A stretch of 64,000 nucleotides of DNA from Amycolatopsis camponoti (GTDB taxonomy: Bacteria > Actinomycetota > Actinomycetes > Mycobacteriales > Pseudonocardiaceae), in NCBI RefSeq assembly GCF_902497555.1, contig NZ_CABVGP010000003.1:2065841-2129840 (forward strand), given 5' to 3'. Numbering within the stretch: position 1 is the first letter of the stretch; every line of letters starts with the position of its first letter. A program made the translations under genes and the position numbers. The notes under the pieces are model-generated. The model did no database searches. It was given only the letters and a program-made list of their open reading frames with translations, and was not told where the DNA came from. Below are positions 1-8,920 of this stretch, piece after piece.

Positions 1-2480
1 AAGGCGCACTCGACTTCGCCGACCAGATGTCGCTGGCCGCGCAGCTCGCGAGCAACTATCCCTCCGTTGTGCGCGGCGAACGGGAGCGCTTCGGCGCGGT
101 GCTGCTCGACGAATACCAGGACACCGGGCACGCCCAGCGCGTCCTGCTCCGGGCGCTCTTCGGCGGTGTCGAAAACCAGCCGATGCCGGTCACCGCGGTC
201 GGCGACCCGGCCCAGGCGATCTACGGCTGGCGCGGGGCCAGCGCGGCCAACCTCCCCCGCTTCACCACGGACTTCCCGCGTCACGACGGGGAAAACCTGG
301 TCCCCGCGAACGACTTCGGCCTGCTGACGAGCTTCCGCAACCCGCCGGAGATCCTCGACCTCGCCAACGCCATCGCCGAACCGCTGCGGGCGCGCGGCCT
401 CGGCGTCGAACGGCTCCGGGCGCGCGAAGGCGCCGGGCCAGCGGACATCGCGTGCGCGCTGCTGCCGGACATCCGCGCCGAACGCGACTGGGTGGCCGAC
501 GCCCTCGCCCGGCGCTGGTACGCCACCCAGGAGGAGACCGGCAAGCCGCCGACCGCCGCCGTGCTCGTGCGGCGCCGCGCCGACATGGCCCCGATCGCCG
601 CAGAGTTGCGGGCGCGCGGATTGCCGGTCGAGGTCGTCGGGCTCGGCGGGCTCCTGGACGAGCCCGAGGTCGCGGACCTCGTCTCGACGCTCAAGGTGCT
701 CGCCGACCCGCTGTCGGGCAGCGCGGCGGCCCGGCTGCTGACCGGCGCGCGCTGGCGGCTCGCGGCCGCGGACGTCGCCGCGTTGTGGCGGCGCGCCGGC
801 GAACTCTCGAGCCCCGAGAAGCCGGACGCGCCCGAGCTGGTCGCGGAACGCGTCGAGCAGGCCGGGCTGATCGACGCCATCGACGAGCCGGGCTCGCCGG
901 AACGGTATTCCGAAGAGGGTTACAAGCGCATCCGCCGCGTCGGCTGGGAGCTGTCCGCGTTGCGGCGGCGGCTCGACCAGTCGCTGCCCGAGCTGGTCGC
1001 CGACGTCGAACGCACGATGCTCCTGGACGTCGAATCGCTGGCGCGCCCCGGATCCGCCGGGCGCGCGCACCTGGACGCGTTCGCCGAGGTCGTCACCGAC
1101 TACGCCGAGACGGCACCGACGGCGACCCTGCTGTCCTTTGTGGACTACCTGAACACCGCCGCGCACGCCGAAGACGGCCTCACCCCGGGCGAGGTCGAGG
1201 TCGTGCCCGACCGCGTGCAGGTACTCACCGTGCACTCGGCGAAGGGCCTCGAATGGGAGGTCGTCGCCGTCCCGCACCTGGTGCAGGACGTCTTCCCGGG
1301 ACGGCGACGGTCGTCGTCGTGGCTGCGGACCGCGACGTCGCTGCCCGCGGCGTTGCGCGGAGACTCACAGGACCTGCCGGAGCTGCGGATCGCCGACGGC
1401 TACGACCGCAAGGAAGTCCAAGAAGGACTGGAACTGCACGAAGCCGGGTTCGTCGAGCGGGAGCAGTCGGAGGAACGGCGGCTCTGCTACGTCGCGCTGA
1501 CGCGGTCCGAGCACGCGCTGATCGTGTCCGGGCACTGGTGGAACGAGAGCAGCAGCCGGTCCAAGGGGCCGTCGGAATTCCTGACGGAGATCGGCGACGT
1601 CCTGCGCGAGACCGGCGTCGGGCAGCTCGCCGAGTGGGCGCCGGAACCGTCCGAAGAGGACGAGAACCCGCTGGTGTCGGACTCGCGGAAGGGGCGCTGG
1701 CCGGTCGATCCGCTGGCCGACCGCCGCACCGGCGTCCAGACGGGGGTGGAGCTGGTGTCCGAAGCGCTGTCCACTGTGGATGAAATTGAGTCCGAAGAGG
1801 ACGATCCGGACGGTTGGCTGACCGACACCGACGTCCTCCTCGAAGAGTGGGCACGGAAGGACGACCGGGTCCGGCGGGTCCCGTTGCCGTCGCGGCTTTC
1901 GGTGAGCCAGCTGGTCGCGCTGGCCGACGACGCGGGGAAGCTGGCGGCGGACCTGAGCCGTCCGCTCCCGATGGAACCGAACAGCTTCGCCCGCCGCGGC
2001 ACGGAGTTCCACGGCTGGCTGGAGCGCCGGTTCGCGGGCGACCAGCTCATCGAGATCGACGACCTCCCGGGCGCGGCCGACTTCGGCGAGGCGCCCGACA
2101 CGGACTTCGAAGAGCTGCAGACGGAGTTCGAAAAGAGCGAGTGGGCGGCCCGCGTGCCGGTGGCGGTGGAGGTGTCGTTCTCGGCGGACGTCGAGGGCAT
2201 CACCCTGCGCGGCCGCATGGACGCGGTGTTCCGGCACCCGGACGGGTACTGGGAGGTCGTGGACTGGAAGACGGGCGCGGTCCCGCCGGAGTCCCGGCTG
2301 CCGGCGCTGGCGGTCCAGCTGGCGGCGTACCGGATGGCGTGGGCGGCGCTGAAGAACGTCCCGGTGGAGGAGGTCCGCGCGGCGTTCCACTACGTCCGCG
2401 CGAACCGCACGATCCGCCCGGCCGACCTCCTGGACCCCGAAGGCCTCCGCCAAATCCTCCGCGACATCCCCGAGGCGTGA
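1..2480 (+). CDS. adnB: AdnB-type helicase-nuclease subunit (5' end outside window)
   Basis: C-terminal part of a UvrD-like helicase fused to a nuclease; the gene starts left of the window and is in frame from base 3. In mycobacteria AdnAB is the heterodimeric motor-nuclease that resects double-strand breaks. Superfamily 1 motifs appear in order: LLDEYQDTG (Walker B), VGDPAQAIYGWRGA (motif III), TSFRNPPEI (IV), VLTVHSAKGLEWE (V) and RLCYVALTRSEHAL (VI). Walker A must lie upstream of the window. The last 250 residues carry a PD-(D/E)XK nuclease core, with GRMDAVF and EVVDWKTG supplying the metal-site acidic residues and Lys. AdnB rather than AdnA is preferred because the next plus-strand gene is a K+ channel, as recalled for Rv3201c-Rv3200c of M. 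tuberculosis. No internal break is visible. Confidence 0.88.
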   Translation, partial: GALDFADQMSLAAQLASNYPSVVRGERERFGAVLLDEYQDTGHAQRVLLRALFGGVENQPMPVTAVGDPAQAIYGWRGASAANLPRFTTDFPRHDGENLVPANDFGLLTSFRNPPEILDLANAIAEPLRARGLGVERLRAREGAGPADIACALLPDIRAERDWVADALARRWYATQEETGKPPTAAVLVRRRADMAPIAAELRARGLPVEVVGLGGLLDEPEVADLVSTLKVLADPLSGSAAARLLTGARWRLAAADVAALWRRAGELSSPEKPDAPELVAERVEQAGLIDAIDEPGSPERYSEEGYKRIRRVGWELSALRRRLDQSLPELVADVERTMLLDVESLARPGSAGRAHLDAFAEVVTDYAETAPTATLLSFVDYLNTAAHAEDGLTPGEVEVVPDRVQVLTVHSAKGLEWEVVAVPHLVQDVFPGRRRSSSWLRTATSLPAALRGDSQDLPELRIADGYDRKEVQEGLELHEAGFVEREQSEERRLCYVALTRSEHALIVSGHWWNESSSRSKGPSEFLTEIGDVLRETGVGQLAEWAPEPSEEDENPLVSDSRKGRWPVDPLADRRTGVQTGVELVSEALSTVDEIESEEDDPDGWLTDTDVLLEEWARKDDRVRRVPLPSRLSVSQLVALADDAGKLAADLSRPLPMEPNSFARRGTEFHGWLERRFAGDQLIEIDDLPGAADFGEAPDTDFEELQTEFEKSEWAARVPVAVEVSFSADVEGITLRGRMDAVFRHPDGYWEVVDWKTGAVPPESRLPALAVQLAAYRMAWAALKNVPVEEVRAAFHYVRANRTIRPADLLDPEGLRQILRDIPEA

Positions 2481-2485
2481 CCCGC

Positions 2486-2610
2486 GGGGCATCACGCGTG
2501 TCTGGAGGGGCATCACCCGTGATCAGCGGGGCATCAGCCGTGTCTGGAGGGGCATCGCGCTGATGCCCCTCCAATCACGCGTGATGCCCGCTCAATCACG
2601 CGTGATGCCC
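2486..2610. repeat. 21-bp-phased inverted repeat array between convergent genes
   Basis: Four copies of GGGGCATC start at 2486, 2507, 2528 and 2549, and three copies of the complementary GATGCCC start at 2562, 2583 and 2604. All steps within each arm are exactly 21 bp. Most units contain or resemble the palindrome GCATCACGCGTGATGC. The array fills the gap between the stop codons of adnB (plus) and the DoxX-like gene (minus), so it can act as a bidirectional terminator or form a large cruciform. The helical phasing (two turns) would also suit protein binding. Confidence 0.8.
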
Positions 2611-2612
2611 GG

Positions 2613-2981
2613 TCAGGCTCGGTCGCGGACCTTCAGAGCCCACGCGATCAGGGGCCACTGCAGGGGGAGGCGGGCCCAGGCCATCGCGCGTTGCGGGGCC
2701 GGGGCCGGGGCAGCGTCCAGTGCCATCTTGACGTTGCCTGGGAAGACGCCCAGGAACAGCAGGGCCGCCGCCAGGCCGCCGAGGCGGCGGGTGCGGGGGA
2801 CCGCCACCGCGGCCGCGACCGTCAGCTCGGCGACGCCCGAACCGTACGTCCACGCCCGCCGGGAACCCGGCAGCCACCGGGGGATCAGGCCGTCGAACGG
2901 CTTCGGGACGGCGAAATGCAGGACGCCCATGAAGCCGAGGGCACCGGCCAGGAAGTGGGCGGGTCGCTGGGAGGTGGCCAT
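2613..2981 (-). CDS. DoxX-like family membrane protein
   Basis: 122-residue integral membrane protein with four hydrophobic segments: about residues 8-28, 48-62, 68-84 and 105-115. The layout (FLAGALGFMGVLHFAVP near the N-terminus, then a Gly/Ala-rich third helix reading GGLAAALLFLGVFPGNV) matches small DoxX-like proteins of actinobacteria. Those proteins are usually of unknown function and loosely linked to redox or quinone metabolism. It converges on adnB across the 21-bp repeat array and stands alone on this strand. The start is the ATG at 2981. Family confidence is good; physiological role is unknown. Confidence 0.72.
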   Translation of the reverse strand: MATSQRPAHFLAGALGFMGVLHFAVPKPFDGLIPRWLPGSRRAWTYGSGVAELTVAAAVAVPRTRRLGGLAAALLFLGVFPGNVKMALDAAPAPAPQRAMAWARLPLQWPLIAWALKVRDRA

Positions 2982-3072
2982 CGACTCATCGTTCCACGCG
3001 GCGGCGCCCTACTCCGTTCGGCTATCCTCCGGGCGTGAGTGACGCTCGACACCTGCCGCGGGGAGCCGGTGC

Positions 3073-4152
3073 ATGAAGGCACTGAGGCGGTTGCCGCTGG
3101 GCAGTCTCACCGATCGGCCGGACCACGAGCTCGTCGGCGTCCTGCGGATGCCCGAGCTGACGGTCAGCCCGCTGCGTTCGATCATGAAGCGGGTCATCGG
3201 CGCGACACTCGCGCTGCTGCTGACGGTGATCATCGTGTACGTCGACCGTGACGGCTACCGCGATGCCAACGGCGACGGCCTGTCCCTGCTCGACAGCCTG
3301 TACTACGCCACCGTTTCCCTCTCGACGACCGGCTACGGCGACATCGCGCCGGCCACCTCGTCCGCCCGCCTGGTGAACGTGCTGGTGATCACCCCGCTGC
3401 GGGTGCTCTTCCTCATCGTCCTGGTCGGGACCACCCTGGAGGTGCTCACCGAGCGCTCCCGGCAGGCGTTCAAGATCCAGAAGTGGAGGACGAAGGTGCG
3501 CGACCACACGGTCGTCGTCGGGTTCGGCACCAAGGGCCGGTCCGCCGTCAACGCGCTGCTCGGCGACGAGAACATCGCCCCGGGGCAGATCGTCGTCGTC
3601 GACACCGACCAGCAGGCCCTCGACGCGGCGAGCGCACTCGGCCTCGTCGCCGTGCACGGCTCGGCCACCCGCTCCGACGTCCTGCGCGTCGCCGCTGTGC
3701 AGCACGCGCGCGCGGTTGTCGTCGCCCCGAACCGGGACGACACGGCGGTGCTCGTCACGCTCACCGCCCGCGAGCTGGCGCCCCAGGCGCACATCGTCGC
3801 GTCGGTGCGGGAGGCGGAGAACGTCCACCTGCTCAAGCAGTCCGGCGCCAACCAGGTCGTCGTCTCCAGTGAGACGGCCGGGCGGCTGCTCGGCATGGCG
3901 ACGTCGACGCCGCTGGTCGTCGACATCATGGAGGACCTGCTCACGCCCGAATCGGGCCTGGCGATCGCCGAACGGCCGGTCGAGCCGTCCGAGGAGGGCG
4001 GGTCGCCGCGGCACCTGCCCGACCTCGTCCTCGGCCTGGTCCGCGACGGCGTCCTGTACCGCGTGGACGCTCCGCAGGCCGACGCCATCGAGCCGGGCGA
4101 CAAGCTGCTCTACGTCAAGAAGGTGACGCAGGCGGAGAAGATCGAGCGGTAG
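3073..4152 (+). CDS. Two-TM potassium channel with RCK/TrkA-N domain
   Basis: 359-residue K+ channel of the prokaryotic two-transmembrane type. After a 40-residue cytoplasmic N-terminus come TM1 (about 41-57), a pore loop with the canonical selectivity filter TTGYGD (85-90) and TM2 (about 101-121). A TrkA-N/RCK nucleotide-binding domain begins with VVVGFGTKG (148-155), and a TrkA-C-like domain ends near LLYVKKV. It gates K+ flux in response to a ligand or nucleotide bound by the RCK ring (family knowledge). The chosen ATG has GGGGAG upstream; a GTG at 3034 is a less likely alternative. It lies next to adnB, as recalled for Rv3200c. Confidence 0.9.
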   Translation: MKALRRLPLGSLTDRPDHELVGVLRMPELTVSPLRSIMKRVIGATLALLLTVIIVYVDRDGYRDANGDGLSLLDSLYYATVSLSTTGYGDIAPATSSARLVNVLVITPLRVLFLIVLVGTTLEVLTERSRQAFKIQKWRTKVRDHTVVVGFGTKGRSAVNALLGDENIAPGQIVVVDTDQQALDAASALGLVAVHGSATRSDVLRVAAVQHARAVVVAPNRDDTAVLVTLTARELAPQAHIVASVREAENVHLLKQSGANQVVVSSETAGRLLGMATSTPLVVDIMEDLLTPESGLAIAERPVEPSEEGGSPRHLPDLVLGLVRDGVLYRVDAPQADAIEPGDKLLYVKKVTQAEKIER

Positions 4153-4231
4153 GTCCGCTTCGCCCGGCGAGACCTGCTGAGCGGGACCGGGGCGCCTGGG
4201 TTTTGCCCGCCGGATCTGGAACCATGGCGAA

Positions 4232-4687
4232 GTGCCCCCGCGATCACTCGATCTCAAGTGGCCCACGGTGGCGATCCCCGCCGCGGCGGGTGTGCTCGTC
4301 GTACTGCTGGCCTGGCTGGCCGGCCCGGGGCTGCTGGGCATCTCGAACGACGACGTGGGCGCGCCGGTGCGGGCCGAGGTCACCAAGCCGGCGCCGTGCG
4401 ACCGGCCGGACGCGGTCGAGACCGTGAAGTTCACCGTCGCGGGCAAGACGCACGAAGGCACCCTGAACGGCTGCGGGCACGGCCAAGGCGAGCGGGTCGA
4501 CGTCGGCGTCCCGGAGGTGCTGCCCGACCAGGGGACGGTCACGGTCCGCGTCGCGGACACCTCGGCGGGCGCCTCGGACGCACGGCGCCCGGTCGGCCTG
4601 TTCCTGCTGGTGTTCGCGTGCTTCTCGGGCGGGATGTTCGTCTACCTGTGGTTGAGCATCCCGCTGCGACCCAAAACAGCTAGCTGA
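4232..4687 (+). CDS. Membrane protein of unknown function, two TM segments
   Basis: 151 residues: an N-terminal TM helix (about 12-32), an extracytoplasmic beta-rich domain of about 85 residues containing two Cys (in the APCD and NGCGHG motifs) that could form a disulfide, and a C-terminal TM helix (about 121-142). The start is the GTG at 4232. An ATG at 4224 is in a different frame and does not give this protein. The 3' end overlaps the stop of the minus-strand zinc peptidase by 8 nt. No family is recognised; the gene is judged real from its coherent topology and codon bias. Confidence 0.6.
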   Translation: MPPRSLDLKWPTVAIPAAAGVLVVLLAWLAGPGLLGISNDDVGAPVRAEVTKPAPCDRPDAVETVKFTVAGKTHEGTLNGCGHGQGERVDVGVPEVLPDQGTVTVRVADTSAGASDARRPVGLFLLVFACFSGGMFVYLWLSIPLRPKTAS

Positions 4688-5756
4688 CCTCGGACGACGG
4701 CGCCGCGAAGGTGTTGCAGTCGGAGATCCGGTTGCTCGTCGCGCCCGCCCGCCACCAGGACGCGTAGTGCGCGTTCGTCCCGTGGTCGTGGCTGCGGGAG
4801 GTGTTGTCGCCGCGGGTCTCCTGGTCGTTCCAGGCCTTGTTGTACATGTCGCGGCTGATCGTGCCGCCCTGGTCGACGTGCGCGCCGAGGAACATGCCCG
4901 AGAAGCACTGGGCCTGCAGCTCCTTGCGCCGCGACATCTCGAGCCCGGCCGGGCTGTTCTGGCCGGCCTCGTAGATCTTCTGCCAGGCCGCGTCCATCAG
5001 CCCGGCGACCTCCTGCACGTGGTGGCCGTACTCGTGGGCGAACAGGGCCAGGTAGACGCCGGGGTTGTTGCCGTACTGGTCGGTCTGCAGCCCGCGGAAC
5101 GGGACGTACAGGTTGTTTTCGCAGTAGTACGCGGCGGTCGCGATGCCGACCTGGATGGTGCCGCACTCGGTCTCGAAGCTCGCGCCCGTCGGGAAGTGCA
5201 GCGCGGGCGGCGTGAACGGCAGGTGGTAGGCCTCGAGGAACGGGCCCCACGCCGCGTCCAGGCACTTGCTGGCCGCGGTGAAGAACGCTTCCGCGCCCGC
5301 CTGGGTGCTCTGCCACGCCGGCAGCGTGCAGACGCGGTTCTGCAGGCCGGCGTTCGGGTCCTGCAGGATCGGGTGGTCGGCCAGCTTGAGGATCTTCTGC
5401 GGGCCGGTCGCGCTGGGCGCGGAGGTCTCGGACGGGGGGCTCGACGCCGAGGCCGGAGCGCCCGCGCCGCCGGGCTGCAGCGGCGAAGGGACGTCTTGGG
5501 ACGACGGCGTGTCCCGGAAATTCGCGTTGGCCAGCGGGGTCTCGCCGCGGTTGAGGGCGACGATCGCGACCAGCCCGAGCACCAGCACGGCGACCGCGCC
5601 GAGGCACACCCCGATCACCGCGGCGGGAGACCGGCGACGCGGCGCGGACACGGTGTGCGGGCGGCCCAGCCAGGGAAGATCCGGTTGCGCATCCGGCACC
5701 GGCGGCGGCTGGACGGTTCCGCGAGGCGGTACCTGGCCGTGGGGCGGTTGCGTCAC
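4680..5756 (-). CDS. Neutral zinc metallopeptidase, membrane anchored (paralogue 1)
   Basis: 358 residues from the GTG at 5756; the frame stays open to 5840 but those codons do not resemble a protein start. A Pro-rich cytoplasmic N-terminus is followed by one TM helix (AVIGVCLGAVAVLVLGLVAI), a Ser/Pro-rich stalk and a putative zinc metallopeptidase domain of the YpfJ type. The zinc site is HEYGHHVQ (HExxH); a downstream conserved SRRKELQAQCFSGMF helix probably supplies a further ligand, and conserved Cys residues occur around it. The active domain should face outside the membrane. A longer paralogue sits at 14065-15462 with the same order of parts. Substrate unknown; the flanking genes suggest envelope work. 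Confidence 0.82.
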   Translation of the reverse strand: MTQPPHGQVPPRGTVQPPPVPDAQPDLPWLGRPHTVSAPRRRSPAAVIGVCLGAVAVLVLGLVAIVALNRGETPLANANFRDTPSSQDVPSPLQPGGAGAPASASSPPSETSAPSATGPQKILKLADHPILQDPNAGLQNRVCTLPAWQSTQAGAEAFFTAASKCLDAAWGPFLEAYHLPFTPPALHFPTGASFETECGTIQVGIATAAYYCENNLYVPFRGLQTDQYGNNPGVYLALFAHEYGHHVQEVAGLMDAAWQKIYEAGQNSPAGLEMSRRKELQAQCFSGMFLGAHVDQGGTISRDMYNKAWNDQETRGDNTSRSHDHGTNAHYASWWRAGATSNRISDCNTFAAPSSEVS

Positions 5757-5949
5757 TAGGCAGTCCCGAAGGGTCTCGGTACGGACCGGGGGTACCCGAT
5801 CCCGCCATTCAGCATATCGGGGGAATGGGGCCTCTCGCACCCGTCCGTGCGCACGGTGTCACCGCGAACGGACGTCACCCCAGGTCTGGCCGGGTGCGAC
5901 CGGCTCTGAAAGAGTGTTGCCAACCAGGTACCGCAGGCGAGGGGCTTCG

Positions 5950-7149
5950 ATGACAGACACCGGTGGCGCGCCCGGCGACAAGGGCGACGACACGCCGACA
6001 CCCAGCCAGGGCGTCCCGCGGATTCCCGCCCCCGGATCGGGTGATTCGAAGCCGGCCGAAGACCACTCCGCGTCACCGGCGACGCCGCCGCGCGGGTGGC
6101 AGCCGCCGGACGCCCAGGCGACCCCGGGACCGGCGACCCCGCCGGGCTGGGAGCGGCCGCCGACCCCGCCGACATCGCCGACACCACTGCCGCCGTACGG
6201 CGGGCAGCAGTACCAGCAGCAGTACCAGCAGCCGGGGGGCTGGAGCCCGCACGGGCTCGGCAAGCCCGGCGTGATCGCGCTGCGGCCGCTCAACATCGGC
6301 GACATCCTCGACGGCGCGATCACCGCGATCCGCCGGCACCCGCTGCTGATCCTCGGCATCGGCGCGGTGATGGCGGTGCTCACCGCCGGGATCACGTTCC
6401 TGGTGCAGAAGTACGTGATCGCCGACTTCGAGAACCTCGCCACGACGGCGACCCTCGGCCCGGGCGCGACCGACGAAGAAGTGCGCGACCTCGTCTTCGG
6501 CACCTTCGGCGACCTCTTCCTCGTGCTGATCCCGACGCTGCTGATCTCGACCCTGCTGCTGGCGATCACCACCGGCCTGATGGCCACGGTGATGGGCCGG
6601 GCCGCGCTGGGCCGCGAGGTCACCTTCGGCATCGCGTGGCGCGAGCTGCAGCCGCGGCTGTTCCCGCTGCTCGGCGTCGCGTTCGTGTACGCGCTGGTCA
6701 CGACGCTCGGCCTGATGCTCTGCATCGTCCCCGGCGTGCTGGCCTGGGTGTTCTGGGCGCTGGCCGTGCCGGCGCTCGTGCTCGAGCGCGGGACGTTCCG
6801 CGAGGCGTTCGCGCGGTCGATCAAGCTGGTCGGCGGCGCGTTCTGGCGGGTGCTGGGCATCCTGCTGCTGGCGCGGCTCATCCAGTCGCTCTTCGAGAAC
6901 ATCATCCAGCTGCCGTTCGCCCTCGGCACCGGCGTCTTCGACCAGGTGCTCAACCCGGGCAAGGTGACGCTGCCCAGCACGGGTGACCTGCTGCTGCAGT
7001 CGGCCGGGCAGATCGTCTCCGGCACCATCGCGATCCCGTTCGTCACGCTGGTCACCGTGATCGTCTACCTCGACCAGCGGATGCGCCGCGAAGGCATGGA
7101 CATCGAGCTGGCGCGCGCGGCCGGCGTGCAGCCGCCGCAGGCATGGTGA
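5950..7149 (+). CDS. Pro-rich integral membrane protein heading the MoxR block
   Basis: 399 residues. The first 100 are Pro/Gly-rich and end in a Gln/Tyr stretch, followed by LRPLNIGDILDGAI and about six TM helices. This pattern is typical of actinobacterial proteins annotated with a glycerophosphodiester phosphodiesterase membrane domain; no catalytic phosphodiesterase domain is present. The ATG at 5950 follows GGCGAGGGGC. The stop overlaps the start of the DUF4129 gene by 7 nt, so it leads an operon of membrane protein, DUF4129, DUF4350, MoxR and DUF58, as recalled for Rv3690-Rv3693. It is probably a scaffold or transport partner for that chaperone system (inference). Confidence 0.75.
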   Translation: MTDTGGAPGDKGDDTPTPSQGVPRIPAPGSGDSKPAEDHSASPATPPRGWQPPDAQATPGPATPPGWERPPTPPTSPTPLPPYGGQQYQQQYQQPGGWSPHGLGKPGVIALRPLNIGDILDGAITAIRRHPLLILGIGAVMAVLTAGITFLVQKYVIADFENLATTATLGPGATDEEVRDLVFGTFGDLFLVLIPTLLISTLLLAITTGLMATVMGRAALGREVTFGIAWRELQPRLFPLLGVAFVYALVTTLGLMLCIVPGVLAWVFWALAVPALVLERGTFREAFARSIKLVGGAFWRVLGILLLARLIQSLFENIIQLPFALGTGVFDQVLNPGKVTLPSTGDLLLQSAGQIVSGTIAIPFVTLVTVIVYLDQRMRREGMDIELARAAGVQPPQAW

Positions 7150-7784
7150 CGCTGGTCCTCAGCGACGTCCCGGTCGACATCGACCGGGACGCTGCCCGCC
7201 GTGCCGCCGCGGAAGAGCTGACCGACCCGAAGTACCGGGACGCGCAGCCGAACTTCCTGCAGCAGATCGGGCAGTGGCTCGGCGAGCAGCTGGAAAAGCT
7301 GCTCAACGGCGTTTCGTCCGTGGTCCCGGGCGGGATCTGGGGCGTGCTGCTCGTCCTCGTGCTGCTGATCGTGCTCGTCGTCGTGGTCCGGCTGCGCACC
7401 GGCAAGATCGCCCGGACGTCCCGGGCCGGCGGGACGGTCTTCGGCGGCCAGCGCCGGAGCGCCGACGACTACCGCCGCTCGGCCGCCGAAGCCGCGGCCG
7501 CCGGCCGGTACGACGACGCTGTCCGCGACCGCTTCCGCGCCGTCGTGCGGGCCCTGGAGGAACGCGCGCTGCTCGACGCCCGCTCCGGCCGGACCGCGGA
7601 CGAGGCCGCCGCCGAAGCCGGGACCCTGCTGCCGAACGTCGCGGCGGAACTGCGGGACGGCGCGCGGCTCTTCGACGACGTCCACTACGGCGGCCGCGAA
7701 GGCACCGAAACGGCGTACCGGACGCTCACCGAGCTGGACGAACGCTGCCGCCGCGAACGGCCGGTCGCCATGGCGGGCTCGTGA
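7143..7784 (+). CDS. DUF4129 domain membrane protein
   Basis: 213 residues. A short extracytoplasmic N-terminus (IDRDAARRAAAEEL) precedes one TM helix (about 64-82, GVLLVLVLLIVLVVVV) and a cytoplasmic DUF4129 domain rich in Arg, Glu and Ala, ending YGGREGTETAYRTLTELDE. DUF4129 proteins almost always accompany MoxR ATPases and DUF58 proteins. The start ATG lies inside the upstream gene (7-nt overlap) and the stop overlaps the next start (GTGA), which implies tight translational coupling. A probable structural component of a MoxR-dependent membrane complex. Confidence 0.82.
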   Translation: MVTLVLSDVPVDIDRDAARRAAAEELTDPKYRDAQPNFLQQIGQWLGEQLEKLLNGVSSVVPGGIWGVLLVLVLLIVLVVVVRLRTGKIARTSRAGGTVFGGQRRSADDYRRSAAEAAAAGRYDDAVRDRFRAVVRALEERALLDARSGRTADEAAAEAGTLLPNVAAELRDGARLFDDVHYGGREGTETAYRTLTELDERCRRERPVAMAGS

Positions 7785-8920
7785 GCACCTCCGTTTCGCC
7801 GGACGTGCGCCGGATCTGGCGCGGTGCGCGGATCCCGCTCGCCCTGGTCGCGCTGATCTTCGCCGCCGGGGCCCTGCTCCTGCTCGGCCGCGGCGAGCAG
7901 ACCCACGGCGCGCTCGAACCCGGCTCGTACGAACCCGGCGGCGCCCACGCGCTCGCGCAGCTCCTGCGGGACCAGGGCGTCGACGTCCGGACCGCGCACA
8001 CCGCCGACGAAGCCGACGACGCGCTCAGCGAAGACGCGACGCTGCTGGTCACCCAGCCCGACCTCGTCCCGGCGAAGCGGCTCGACGCGCTGCGGCAGCA
8101 CGCCGCGGACGTCGTCTTCGTGACGCCGGGAGCCCCGACGCTGCACGACTCGCTGCCGCTGGTGCGCCCGGTCGGCCAGAGCGACACCGGCACCCTGAGC
8201 CCGCAGTGCACGGTCGCCGCGGCCGTCGCGGCGGGCGACGTCACCCTCGGTGGCATCGGGTACGCCTCGCCCGGCGCGCGGTCCTGCTACCCCGGCGAAG
8301 ACGGCGGCGGCACGCTGCTGCAGCTCGCCGACGCGGGTGGCACGACGACACTGCTCGGCTCGCCCGCCCCGCTGACCAACTCGCGGCTCGCCGACGAGGG
8401 CAACGCCGCGCTCGGGCTGCACCTGCTGGGCGGGCACCCGAAGCTCGTCTGGTACCTGCCGTCCACGACCGACCCGGCGCTGGACGATACCCGTAAGTCG
8501 ATCTTCGAGCTGATCCCCGACGGCTGGTACTACGGTGCGGCGCAGGCGTTCATCGCCGTGGCGCTGCTGGCGCTGTGGCGGGCGCGCCGGCTCGGCCCGG
8601 TGGTCACCGAGCCGCTGCCGATCGTCGTGCGCGCGGCCGAAACCGCCGAAGGGCGCGCCCGGCTGTACCGGCGGGCGAAGGCCGCGGGACACGCGGGCGA
8701 GACGCTGCGGGAAGCGGCGCGGAGCCGGCTGCGGACCGTGCTGGGCCTGCCGCGCGACGCCGACGCGGCGGCGCTGGTGACCGCGGTGAGCGCGCGCACC
8801 GGACGGCCGGCCAACGACATCGGCGCGGTGCTCCACGGCCCGCCGGTGCCGGACGACCCCGCGCTGGTCCGGCTGGCCGGCGAACTGGACAGGGTGGAAC
8901 GAGAGGTGGGGCGATCTTGA
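7781..8920 (+). CDS. DUF4350 domain membrane protein
   Basis: 379 residues from the GTG at 7781, which overlaps the preceding TGA. A TM helix (about 18-35) leads into an extracytoplasmic Rossmann-like DUF4350 domain (SYEPGGAHALAQLLRDQGVD, then TLLVTQPDLV), related to the GATase-like domains found beside MoxR operons. A second TM (about 250-265, AAQAFIAVALLALW) and a cytoplasmic tail containing ARLYRRAKAAGHAGETLREA follow. It probably binds a ligand or partner on the outside and couples to MoxR inside (inference). Its stop overlaps the TTG start of moxR. Confidence 0.8.
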   Translation: MSTSVSPDVRRIWRGARIPLALVALIFAAGALLLLGRGEQTHGALEPGSYEPGGAHALAQLLRDQGVDVRTAHTADEADDALSEDATLLVTQPDLVPAKRLDALRQHAADVVFVTPGAPTLHDSLPLVRPVGQSDTGTLSPQCTVAAAVAAGDVTLGGIGYASPGARSCYPGEDGGGTLLQLADAGGTTTLLGSPAPLTNSRLADEGNAALGLHLLGGHPKLVWYLPSTTDPALDDTRKSIFELIPDGWYYGAAQAFIAVALLALWRARRLGPVVTEPLPIVVRAAETAEGRARLYRRAKAAGHAGETLREAARSRLRTVLGLPRDADAAALVTAVSARTGRPANDIGAVLHGPPVPDDPALVRLAGELDRVEREVGRS

